6,659 bases of DNA from Bacteroidia bacterium (GCA_030425715.1 JAUIAA010000118.1:1-6659); one strand, 5' to 3'. Numbered from the stretch's first letter, positions 1-6,247 are shown. Numbers and translations: made by a program. Notes: a model not told the origin generated them from the letters alone.

Positions 1-69
1 ACAATAAGTTGCATAATTAAAAGTATAGGTTTTATAATCTACTAAACTTTCCGATCTAAAAATTTTCAT
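1..69 (-). CDS. N-terminal fragment of an unidentified protein, truncated by window edge
   Basis: Reading leftward from an ATG at 69-67, the frame stays open for all 23 codons to the window edge. The peptide starts MKIFRSESLVDYKTYTFNYA and ends ATYC, which has ordinary protein composition. All three plus-strand frames here hit early stops. The ATG lies 48 bases downstream of the EF-G paralog stop on the same strand, a normal gene spacing, and a TACTTTTTG stretch (90-82) upstream resembles a Bacteroidota -7 box. The protein is not recognised with confidence. The D-Y-x-T-Y-T-F-x-Y pattern gave a faint impression of the start of flavobacterial proteins annotated as arginine-tRNA-protein transferase, but that is not a call. 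With only 23 residues visible, chance openness cannot be excluded. Confidence 0.5.
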   Translation of the reverse strand, partial: MKIFRSESLVDYKTYTFNYATYC

Positions 70-117
70 TCCAATTATTTTCAAAAAGTAAACTTACTAA
101 AATAAGTAGAAACGGAT

Positions 118-2220
118 TTAGTTTTCAATTAGTACTTTTTGAATATTTTGTGGCACGGACTCAAAATTAGCAAAGCTTGTTTTAAAGGTACCTCTTCCTT
201 GGGTTTGTGATCGTAAGCTGGTAGAATATTTATACATTTCGGCCAACGGAACTTTGGCTTTGATAATTTGGTGTTTTCCATCACTATCCATTCCTATAAT
301 TATAGCTCTTCTCGTTTGTAAATCGGTCATCACATTGCCCATTAATTCTTCTGGTACTCTTACCTCGAGGTCTTGAATTGGTTCCATTAACTTGGGTTTT
401 GCTGCCAAAAAAGCGGCTTTAAAAGCATGTGCTCCTGCAATTTTAAAAGAAATATCGTTAGAATCGACAGAGTGCATTTTTCCGTCATATACCATTACTC
501 TAATATCTCTTGCATAGGATCCAGTTAAGGGGCCTTCTTCCATTACTTCTAGAATTCCTTTCATAATAGAAGGTAAATAGCGTGTGTCAATTACTCCACC
601 AGTAATGCAATTGTAAAAAATTAGTTTCCCACCCCAATTTAAATCTATTTCTTCTTTACCTCTAATATTAAAGCCTTCTGGTTCTGGCATGCCTTCAAAC
701 CATGGCTCAATTTTTAAATGCACTTCGCCAAACTGCCCTGCACCACCCGATTGTTTTTTGTGTTTATAGCTTTTAGATGCAGGTCTTTGAATGGTTTCTC
801 GATAAGCAATTTTTGGTTTGTCAAAGTTTGCTTTGATACCATAAATATTTTGTAATGTCCAATCTATGGTGGCTAGATGTAATTCACCTTGGCAGGATAA
901 AATTTGCTGTTTTAGTTCATTAGAGTATTTTATTTCGGTAGTGGGATCTTGGCTGTGGAATTTTTTAAGTACTTCGTTTAGTTTTTCTTCATCTTTTTTG
1001 TTTACCGCACTCACCGCTTTTCTAATTCTAGGCTGTGGGAAAATAATGGGTTTAATGGTGATAGCTTTCGTGCTATCATGTAGTGTGTCATTGGTTTCTG
1101 TATATTTTAATTTTAATGTTGCGCCAATATCGCCGGCAGTTAGTTTATTTACAGCATGTCTTTTTTTTCCATCCATGATAAATAGTTGATTCAAATTTTC
1201 AATTTCTCCAGTTCTTGAATTTATCAATTTATCATTTTGTTTTACTTCTCCAGATTTTACTTTAAAAAAAGTAATTTGACCTAAGTTGGGTTCGTGAAAG
1301 GTTTTAAAAACAAATAATGCAGTTGGCTCGCTAGCCTTACATACAATATCATTGCCTTGTAAACTTTGCTCTGGCTTTAAATCCGCAGCAGAGGGAGCTA
1401 CATTATCAATAAAACCCATCAATCTACCACTACCCATATCCTGTAATGCAGAAACACAGAATACTGGAAATAATTCATGGTGTAGCATTCCTTTCTGTAT
1501 ACCTAAACGCATTTCATCTTCATTCAAAGTTCCTTTATCAAAGTATAACTCCATCAATTCTTCATCATTTTCGGCTGCTTTTTCTACCAATTCATTGTGC
1601 AGCTGATTGGCATATTCCATTTGATCTTCAGGAATGGTTAATTTTTCAGGTTTGCCACCTTCATTTTTAAATTTGTAGGCCTTCATCTTGAGTACATCAA
1701 CTATAGCTTGTTGTCCATCTATAATTAAAGGGTATTGCATTTTTACCGCATTATTCCCTACAAGATCTACTATGCTTTGAAAGCTTTGCTCAAAATTTGC
1801 TTGAGGATGGTCTATTTGGTTGATTACAAATAAAGTTGGTCTGCCAAATCGATTGATATATTCCCAAATAATTTCCGTGCCAATTTCTACGCCATGTTGG
1901 GCATTGATTAGGGTTACCAAAGAGTCTGCAACACGCATAGTAGATGCAATTTCGCCAATAAAATCATCTAAGCCAGGCGTGTCAATTATGTTTATTTTAT
2001 AATTTCTCCATTCGGTATGTAATGGTGTGGCAAATATGCTAGTTTCTCTTTGGTGTTCAATTTCGTGGTAATCAGAAACCGTATTTTTATCTTCCACTTT
2101 TCCTCTTCGGTTGAGTAATCCAGCTTCAAAAAGCATGGTTTCCGCTAAAGTAGTTTTGCCACTGCTATGTGCACCTACCAAAGCAATATTTTTGATATGT
2201 TTTTCATCATATACTTTCAT
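118..2220 (-). CDS. Elongation factor G paralog (EF-G2 / FusA2-like translational GTPase)
   Basis: A full-length (700 aa) cytoplasmic EF-G family protein expected to act on the ribosome during translocation. Seen: P-loop GAHSSGKT (16-23); degenerate switch I EHQRETSI (55-62) where EF-G has a RGITI core; switch II DTPGLDDF (80-87), with Leu84 where canonical factors have the catalytic His of DTPGHVDF; NQID (134-137) for NKxD; SAL (257-259) as G5. Domain II spans about 290-390 and domain III about 395-470. Domain IV begins at YRETI (473-477) and keeps HKKQSGG (487-493). Domain V includes LMEPIQDLEVRVPEE (611-625) and VPLAEMYKYSTSLRS (657-671). Known family: Bacteroidota carry, besides canonical FusA, an EF-G2 with altered switch motifs; the Bacteroides version is reported to support translation without GTPase activity. 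Inferred: this is that paralog, not housekeeping EF-G. The start fits, with the P-loop 15 residues in. It lies 102 bases downstream of murB and probably has its own promoter. A TetM-type protection protein is less likely. Confidence 0.93.
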   Translation of the reverse strand: MKVYDEKHIKNIALVGAHSSGKTTLAETMLFEAGLLNRRGKVEDKNTVSDYHEIEHQRETSIFATPLHTEWRNYKINIIDTPGLDDFIGEIASTMRVADSLVTLINAQHGVEIGTEIIWEYINRFGRPTLFVINQIDHPQANFEQSFQSIVDLVGNNAVKMQYPLIIDGQQAIVDVLKMKAYKFKNEGGKPEKLTIPEDQMEYANQLHNELVEKAAENDEELMELYFDKGTLNEDEMRLGIQKGMLHHELFPVFCVSALQDMGSGRLMGFIDNVAPSAADLKPEQSLQGNDIVCKASEPTALFVFKTFHEPNLGQITFFKVKSGEVKQNDKLINSRTGEIENLNQLFIMDGKKRHAVNKLTAGDIGATLKLKYTETNDTLHDSTKAITIKPIIFPQPRIRKAVSAVNKKDEEKLNEVLKKFHSQDPTTEIKYSNELKQQILSCQGELHLATIDWTLQNIYGIKANFDKPKIAYRETIQRPASKSYKHKKQSGGAGQFGEVHLKIEPWFEGMPEPEGFNIRGKEEIDLNWGGKLIFYNCITGGVIDTRYLPSIMKGILEVMEEGPLTGSYARDIRVMVYDGKMHSVDSNDISFKIAGAHAFKAAFLAAKPKLMEPIQDLEVRVPEELMGNVMTDLQTRRAIIIGMDSDGKHQIIKAKVPLAEMYKYSTSLRSQTQGRGTFKTSFANFESVPQNIQKVLIEN

Positions 2221-2244
2221 AAGGCTTTGTTTTTAAGATTTGTA

Positions 2245-2252
2245 TAAAGTTA
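2245..2252 (-). promoter_or_regulatory. Possible Bacteroidota -7 box for the EF-G paralog
   Basis: On the minus strand this reads TAACTTTA, matching TAnnTTTG at all but the last base, 24 bases before the ATG of the EF-G paralog. No clear -33 TTTG element is visible at the expected distance, so this is only a weak suggestion. Confidence 0.22.
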
Positions 2253-2256
2253 TGAA

Positions 2257-2281
2257 ATTATCATTATTAATTTATGATAAT
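2257..2281. repeat. Perfect 8-bp inverted repeat in the EF-G paralog leader
   Basis: ATTATCAT (2257-2264) and ATGATAAT (2274-2281) are exact reverse complements separated by 9 bases. The element sits between the murB stop and the EF-G paralog start. No T-run follows it on the minus strand, so it does not look like an intrinsic terminator of murB. It could be an operator or a leader hairpin, but pure A/T palindromes also arise by chance in DNA of this composition. Confidence 0.4.
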
Positions 2282-2322
2282 AATCAACTTAAGCTTTAAT
2301 AAATGAAGTGTAACCCGAAATT

Positions 2323-3336
2323 TTAGACAATATTGACCTCAATTTCTAAATCGATGCCAAAATTTTCTTTTACAGATTTAAGAATTTTTTTTGCAAGATT
2401 GTATATTTCTGTACCTGTAGCATTGCCATAATTTACCAAAACAAGGGCTTGGTTTTTATGTACCCCAGCATCGCCAAATCTTTGTCCTTTAAATCCGCTT
2501 TTTTCAACCAACCATCCTGCGGGGATTTTTACCAAGGCTTCTGAAATTTTATAGCAAGGAATATTAGGATATTTCTCTTTTAATGTTAAAAAATGTTTTG
2601 TAGGAATTACTGGGTTTTTAAAAAAACTTCCGCTATTTCCAAGTTCTTTGGGATCAGGTAATTTACTTTGTCGAATAGCAATTACGGCCTTAGAAACTTC
2701 TTTAATCGTAGGTTTTTCTATATTTTCTTTAGCCAATTCTTCTTGAATTGCGCCATAAGAAATTTGGATATTGTGCTCTTTTTTGGTCAGCCTAAAAGTA
2801 ACACTGGTAATGATATATTTATCTTTATAAATATTTTTAAAAACCGATTCTCTATACCCAAAATTACAATCTTCTTTTTTAAAAGTTTTTACAGATCCAG
2901 TTTTTATTTCAATAGCTTCCAATTGTTCAAAAACATCTTTAATTTCCACTCCATAAGCGCCAATGTTTTGCATAGGGCTGGTACCTACATTTCCAGGAAT
3001 TAGAGATAAGTTTTCAACTCCACCAAAATTGTTTTCCAGGCACCATAGTACAAATTCATGCCAGTTTTCTCCTGCTTGACTTTTTACCAAAACAAAATCA
3101 CTTCCTGGATGGTTTTCTATAATTTCAATTCCTTTTAAGTTGATTAAAATTACAGGCTTTACAATGTTTTTGGTGATTAGAATATTACTTCCACCGCCCA
3201 ATATAAAGGGATGTTTTACCTCTTTTAAAACTGTTTGTAAATCGTTTATAGCGTTTACTTCCATAAAAGATTCCGCATAAGCGTCAATACCAAAAGTATT
3301 ATATGGTTTTAGTGATATGTGTTTTTTAAATTTCAA
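2323..3336 (-). CDS. murB: UDP-N-acetylenolpyruvoylglucosamine reductase MurB (TTG start)
   Basis: A cytoplasmic flavoenzyme that reduces UDP-GlcNAc-enolpyruvate to UDP-MurNAc with NADPH, the second committed step of peptidoglycan precursor synthesis. Seen, in 337 aa: the N-terminal L-x-x-YNTF motif (9-15); FAD-binding GGGSN (47-51); ENLSLIPGNVGTSPMQNIGAYG (108-129, the hallmark FAD/substrate region); GYRESVFK (160-167), whose Arg162 matches E. coli Arg159; GNSGSFFKNP (233-242), whose Ser237 matches the proton-donor Ser229; and a C-terminal LEIEV whose Glu333 matches catalytic Glu325. Length fits the E. coli-like type I class. The start codon is TTG (3336-3334): the codon just upstream in frame is TAA, and the next in-frame ATG is residue 24, beyond the conserved YNTF motif, so TTG is the only start that keeps the domain whole. 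TTGA also supplies the TGA stop of the upstream aminotransferase, indicating coupled translation. All catalytic residues appear intact. Confidence 0.97.
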   Translation of the reverse strand: MKFKKHISLKPYNTFGIDAYAESFMEVNAINDLQTVLKEVKHPFILGGGSNILITKNIVKPVILINLKGIEIIENHPGSDFVLVKSQAGENWHEFVLWCLENNFGGVENLSLIPGNVGTSPMQNIGAYGVEIKDVFEQLEAIEIKTGSVKTFKKEDCNFGYRESVFKNIYKDKYIITSVTFRLTKKEHNIQISYGAIQEELAKENIEKPTIKEVSKAVIAIRQSKLPDPKELGNSGSFFKNPVIPTKHFLTLKEKYPNIPCYKISEALVKIPAGWLVEKSGFKGQRFGDAGVHKNQALVLVNYGNATGTEIYNLAKKILKSVKENFGIDLEIEVNIV

Positions 3337-4523
3337 TTAGAATAGGCCTCTAATGCTAATTTTAACAATGCTACTGAGCGGATCAAACTTTCCTTGTTTA
3401 ACACGTAGGCAATTCTTATTTGATTCTTTCCAGAGCCTTTAGTAGAATAGAAACCACTTGCAGGAGCAACCATAACAGTTTCATTGTTGTGGCTAAATTT
3501 TTCTAACATCCACTGTGCAAAATGATCTGCATTGGCAACTGGTAATTCGGCAATACAATAAAAAGCACCCTTGGGTTTAGAAACTTTTAGATTAGGAATT
3601 TTTTGCAATTCGTTAATTAAAGTGTTTCTTCTATCCACATATTCCTCAATCACTTCATCAAAATAACTTTGAGGTGTATCTAAGGCTGCTTCACTTGCAA
3701 GTAAGGCATAAGTTGGCGAGCTTAAACGGGCTTGTGCGTATTTTAATGTGGTTTGAATAATTTCTTTATTGCGCGAAACAATACAGCCAATTCTTGCGCC
3801 ACACATACTATAACGTTTAGAAACAGAATCGATTACAATGGCGTTTTGGTCAATTCCTGATTCGCTAAGGATAGAGTGATGTTGTATACCATCGTACACA
3901 AATTCGCGGTAAACTTCATCGGCAATTAAAAAGATATCGTGCTTTAAAACTAAGGCTTTCAATTTTTGAATTTCTTCTTTAGAATATAAATAACCTGTTG
4001 GATTACCAGGGTTACAAATTAATATGGCCTTTGTTTTTGGGGTGATCAATTTTTCAAAATCTTCAATTTTTGGCAAGGCAAAATCTTGGTCTATACTTGA
4101 TACTATAGGTACTACATTTATTCCATTTGCAATTGAAAATCCGTTGTAATTTGCATAGAAAGGTTCTGGAATAATAATTTCATCGCCAAAATCTGTAATA
4201 CTTCCTAAGGTAAAAAGTAAAGCTTCCGAACCTCCAGTGGTAACAATAATTTGATTGGAAGTTACATCAACACCATTTTTTTTGTAGTATCCTGCCAATT
4301 TTTCACGGTAAGTTTCAGACCCTTCACTTCTGGCGTAAGACAAAACTTCAATGGTATTATTTTTAACCGCATCTAATGCAACTTGTGGGGTTTGGATGTC
4401 GGGTTGCCCAATATTTAAATGGTATACTTTAACTCCATTTTTCTTAGCATTTTCGGCATAGGGAACTAATTTTCTGATAGGAGATTCTGGCATGTCAGCT
4501 CCTTTTTGAGATATTTTAGGCAT
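3333..4523 (-). CDS. PLP-dependent class I/II aminotransferase (aspartate-aminotransferase-like)
   Basis: A 396-residue fold-type I aminotransferase, cytoplasmic, transferring amino groups between an amino acid and a 2-oxo acid. Seen: N-terminal HLNIGQPDIQTP (35-46); TTGGSEAL (95-102) for cofactor phosphate binding; NPGNPTG (171-177), the class hallmark containing the PLP-contacting Asn; ADEVY (201-205), with Asp202 to the pyridine nitrogen; SVSKRYSMCGARIG (233-246), with Lys236 as Schiff-base lysine; and QIRIAY (368-373), with Arg370 as substrate carboxylate-binding arginine. Length and motifs are complete. Substrate specificity (aspartate, aromatic, alanine or other) cannot be read from these motifs, so no gene symbol is given. 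It is first in a minus-strand pair, its TGA stop overlapping the TTG start of murB by 4 bases; the functional link to cell-wall synthesis is not obvious. The ATG at 4523 is the first in frame; a second Met at residue 11 is possible but less likely. Confidence 0.93.
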   Translation of the reverse strand: MPKISQKGADMPESPIRKLVPYAENAKKNGVKVYHLNIGQPDIQTPQVALDAVKNNTIEVLSYARSEGSETYREKLAGYYKKNGVDVTSNQIIVTTGGSEALLFTLGSITDFGDEIIIPEPFYANYNGFSIANGINVVPIVSSIDQDFALPKIEDFEKLITPKTKAILICNPGNPTGYLYSKEEIQKLKALVLKHDIFLIADEVYREFVYDGIQHHSILSESGIDQNAIVIDSVSKRYSMCGARIGCIVSRNKEIIQTTLKYAQARLSSPTYALLASEAALDTPQSYFDEVIEEYVDRRNTLINELQKIPNLKVSKPKGAFYCIAELPVANADHFAQWMLEKFSHNNETVMVAPASGFYSTKGSGKNQIRIAYVLNKESLIRSVALLKLALEAYSN

Positions 4524-4639
4524 TTTTTATTCAATTAAAACTCCCGCAAAATTGCAAAATAAAATTAACTTTTTTGGGCTTTTAAATTCTTTTTTAATCA
4601 AGATTTGTTATCTTTAAACTTAATTAAAAAATTATAACT
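4524..4639. promoter_or_regulatory. Divergent intergenic region between aminotransferase and YtxH genes
   Basis: These 116 very AT-rich bases separate two divergently transcribed units and so must hold both promoters. Toward the aminotransferase the minus strand contains two direct copies of TTTTGC (plus-strand GCAAAA at 4546-4551 and 4554-4559), one of them inside CAATTTTG, which is one base from the Bacteroidota TAnnTTTG box. Toward ytxH there is TATCTTTA at 4609-4616. No strong palindromic operator is apparent. Start sites are not determined by the sequence alone. Confidence 0.5.
4609..4616 (+). promoter_or_regulatory. Probable -7 promoter box for the YtxH operon
   Basis: TATCTTTA matches the Bacteroidota TAnnTTTG consensus except at the final base. 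It ends 23 bases before the YtxH start codon, a reasonable leader length. The usual -33 TTTG is not seen at normal spacing: the nearest TTTG upstream on this strand other than the one abutting the box is at 4573-4576, which is too far. Confidence 0.4.
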
Positions 4640-4996
4640 ATGTCAAGTGATTCAAGATTATTAATGGGCTTAATTTTAGGAACAGCTGCGGGGGTTGTAG
4701 CTGGATTATTAGTAGCTCCGGAGAGTGGTAAAGAAACAAGAGAAAAAATTAGAAAATCTAGCACGGATTTGAAAGATGACTTAAGTCATAAGTTTCATGG
4801 TGTTTCACAAAAAATTAAAGATTTAGATCGTGAAACTATAAATGATGTAAAAGGAAAATTTAACCATGTAAAAAAAGATGTAAAGTCTAAGTATGAAGCA
4901 ATGGTTAATAAAATGAAAGACTTAGAAAGTGAAATAGAGGTTAAATTAGATGAAGTAAGAAGGCAAGCGAGAGAGGCAGAATCTAATCAAGTTTAA
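4640..4996 (+). CDS. YtxH domain-containing small membrane-anchored protein
   Basis: A 118-residue protein with one N-terminal glycine/alanine-rich transmembrane segment (about 7-26) running into VAPESGKETREKIRKS (25-40), the YtxH-family signature of a helix followed by APxSGxETR. The rest (about 41-115) is highly charged and helical, probably a coiled coil, with many Lys/Asp/Glu and no catalytic motif. Members are widespread in Bacteroidota and Firmicutes, often annotated as general-stress or gas-vesicle-like proteins; none has a defined enzymatic activity. It heads a plus-strand cluster, 14 bases before a two-helix holin-X-like gene, and resembles E. coli YqjD/ElaB in design (tail helix plus one membrane anchor), although YqjD has its anchor at the C-terminus. 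Function in envelope or stress physiology is inferred only. Confidence 0.88.
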   Translation: MSSDSRLLMGLILGTAAGVVAGLLVAPESGKETREKIRKSSTDLKDDLSHKFHGVSQKIKDLDRETINDVKGKFNHVKKDVKSKYEAMVNKMKDLESEIEVKLDEVRRQAREAESNQV

Positions 4997-5010
4997 GTAT
5001 TAAAATACAT

Positions 5011-5364
5011 ATGATAGATTTCATAAAAGAATATTTTGACAAAAGAATACAGCTTGTTAAATTAGAATCGATTGGGGTTTTAGCCAATGTTTCTTCTGGC
5101 TTGGTACATGCCATGCTTCTTTTGGTAATTGGATTATTTACTTTGTTAATGTTTAGTTTGGCACTTGGCTTTTGGCTTTCTGATTTGCTAGAAAGTAAAG
5201 CTTATGGGTTTGCTATAGTGGGAGGGATATACACTTTTTTCTTTATTATTTATTTTCTATTCGGTGAGTCAAGTGTTGACAGACTGGTAAAAGATAAAAT
5301 GGTAAAACTGGCTTTAGATGTAGAGGAGGATAATGAGGAAACCATAAATGCTTCTGAAAACTAA
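5011..5364 (+). CDS. Phage-holin-superfamily-III (YqjE-like) membrane protein
   Basis: A 117-residue inner-membrane protein. It has an amphipathic, charged N-terminus with FIKEYFDKRIQLVKLES (4-20), two predicted transmembrane helices (about 30-58 and 66-85), and a charged C-terminal tail ending in an acidic stretch (EEDNEE, 105-110). The layout and the 'KRIQLVKLE' region before two helices match the 'phage holin family / putative Holin-X' proteins, the family that includes enterobacterial YqjE. Despite the name, these chromosomal proteins occur outside prophages, and no lysin, spanin or other phage gene is nearby, so lysis is unlikely. It sits between the YtxH gene and a 122-residue unknown with gaps of 14 and 2 bases, so the three are almost certainly co-transcribed. 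Confidence 0.8.
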   Translation: MIDFIKEYFDKRIQLVKLESIGVLANVSSGLVHAMLLLVIGLFTLLMFSLALGFWLSDLLESKAYGFAIVGGIYTFFFIIYFLFGESSVDRLVKDKMVKLALDVEEDNEETINASEN

Positions 5365-5366
5365 TA

Positions 5367-5735
5367 ATGGATGCTATGAAAAGTAAATATAAAGTTTATA
5401 CCTACGATGAATTGATCCAAGCCAAAATTAATTTAAAAAAGGACATTAAAGCGCAAGAATTAAGTGTGCAAAATAGCTTATCATTTAAGTTTGCATCTAA
5501 TTTATTTAGTAGGAATGAAAATTTAAAAAACAGCATTGCTGCAGCAATTCCTTCCCTAAAGGTTAAAAACTTAATTTCAAGCCCTATGGGTAATATGCTT
5601 ACTACCGTTTTAATGGCAAACAAGTTTACCCGTAAATATTTTGTGTCTATTGCTATGGCATCTCAATTGTTACCATTTTTGATTGAAAAAGTAGATGATT
5701 TAGTGCACCGTAAAGACGAAAGTAAAGGTATATAG
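5367..5735 (+). CDS. Conserved-looking hypothetical protein, third member of the YtxH/holin-X cluster
   Basis: A 122-residue protein not assigned to a family. The N-terminal part (about 1-37) is charged and probably helical (YDELIQAKINLKKDIKAQE, 13-31). The middle contains SSPMGNMLTTVLMANKFT (71-88). A moderately hydrophobic stretch around 92-107 (FVSIAMASQLLPFLIE) could touch or cross the membrane, though it is short. No signal peptide, Cys or catalytic motif. The ATG lies 2 bases after the holin-X stop, which implies translational coupling; an alternative start at Met4 (5376) would barely change the product. The position parallels yqjK after yqjD-yqjE in enterobacteria, but no sequence similarity to YqjK is claimed. 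A real gene is supported by tight packing, length and codon composition like its neighbours. Confidence 0.75.
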   Translation: MDAMKSKYKVYTYDELIQAKINLKKDIKAQELSVQNSLSFKFASNLFSRNENLKNSIAAAIPSLKVKNLISSPMGNMLTTVLMANKFTRKYFVSIAMASQLLPFLIEKVDDLVHRKDESKGI

Positions 5736-5757
5736 CTATTGGTAAATATTTAAAATT

Positions 5758-6198
5758 ATGAAATGCATATATTTGGTATTCACAATACTCCTTGTTTCTT
5801 GTAATTTGGAAACCCCAATTACTGAGAAAGAACAAAAGGAGTTTGCGAAAATGACCCAGGATTGGCAACTAGATGTTATGCAAGGCGCTGAAAAAATAGA
5901 TGCGATTTTATCAAAAATGGACAAAGATTTAAAAATGTGGGAAAACGATAAAATATGGACTTACGAACTGATAGAAAAATTTGGACCGCATTTACCAAAG
6001 AAAAAAGTAATTGATGTTTATAATGAACAAATTTTACTAAACCGAAAATTAGGGTATGACTTCACTACATTGGTTTATATAAGTTCAATTACTAAAGATA
6101 CAATGAGAGAAACATCTTCAAGAATTTGGAAAAAAGATAAAAACGGTTGGAAAGTTACTAATATGAGTAATTTGATAAAAAAAGAAATTACTAATTAA
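5758..6198 (+). CDS. Small putative lipoprotein, possibly with an NTF2-like fold
   Basis: A 146-residue protein beginning with a short Lys-containing n-region, a hydrophobic stretch (4-13) and a lipobox-like LVSC (12-15), which predicts lipidation at Cys15 and attachment to the envelope. The mature part is rich in Lys and Glu. The C-terminal section (about 108-140: VYISSITKDTMRETSSRIWKK, then NGWKV) has the alternating strand pattern and terminal W-K-V strand common in SnoaL/DUF4440-type NTF2-like domains; that fold call is an impression from pattern, not a match. No active-site motif is evident. It starts 22 bases after the previous stop and may belong to the YtxH operon. The ATG at 5758 is chosen because it places the lipobox correctly. 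Confidence 0.7.
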   Translation: MKCIYLVFTILLVSCNLETPITEKEQKEFAKMTQDWQLDVMQGAEKIDAILSKMDKDLKMWENDKIWTYELIEKFGPHLPKKKVIDVYNEQILLNRKLGYDFTTLVYISSITKDTMRETSSRIWKKDKNGWKVTNMSNLIKKEITN

Positions 6199-6209
6199 TA
6201 AACTGGGGT

Positions 6210-6247
6210 ATACCTAAAACATATTATATGTGTAGATAGTTAGGTAT
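6210..6247. repeat. Nested inverted repeats downstream of the lipoprotein gene
   Basis: The outer arms ATACCTAA (6210-6217) and TTAGGTAT (6240-6247) are perfect 8-bp complements around 22 bases. Inside them ACATAT (6219-6224) and ATATGT (6226-6231) form a second perfect pair around a single base. It begins 12 bases after the lipoprotein stop, so it may end that transcript or protect its 3' end, but there is no following T-tract as in a standard intrinsic terminator. Confidence 0.4.

Noticed and set aside
82..107. Candidate rho-independent terminator after the EF-G paralog (minus strand: AGTAA-GT-TTACT followed by a T run, plus competing ACTTA/TAAGT pairing)
   Set aside because: The stems are only 4-5 A/T-rich base pairs with a 2-6-base loop, too weak to call; the same T run also fits the promoter-like box of the next gene.
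866..2002. Four plus-strand open frames of 60-107 codons opposite the EF-G paralog
   Set aside because: They lie entirely within a full-length, motif-complete minus-strand gene, and their translations are low-complexity Ser/Phe/Leu-rich strings typical of antisense shadows.
118..2220. Tetracycline ribosomal protection protein (TetM/TetQ type)
   Set aside because: Domain IV and V motifs (HKKQSGG, LMEPI, VPLAEM) follow EF-G, switch motifs match the EF-G2 type, and no mobile-element context is seen.
2668..3003. 111-codon plus-strand frame opposite murB
   Set aside because: Its product is dominated by Phe, Asn and Ile from the complement of AT-rich coding sequence, and murB is certain on the other strand.
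3333..4523. Naming the aminotransferase aspC, tyrB or alaA
   Set aside because: The visible motifs establish the fold and chemistry but not the substrate.
4640..4996. Gas-vesicle gene cluster suggested by the YtxH/GvpP-like annotation tradition
   Set aside because: No gvpA or other gas-vesicle gene is present; YtxH similarity alone does not indicate gas vesicles.
5011..5364. Prophage lysis cassette suggested by the holin-family protein
   Set aside because: No endolysin, spanin, integrase or structural phage gene is nearby, and holin-X/YqjE-type proteins are normal chromosomal genes.
5402..5924. Three minus-strand frames of 62-73 codons over the unknown and lipoprotein genes
   Set aside because: They overlap well-packed plus-strand genes, span a gene junction, and have no recognisable motifs.
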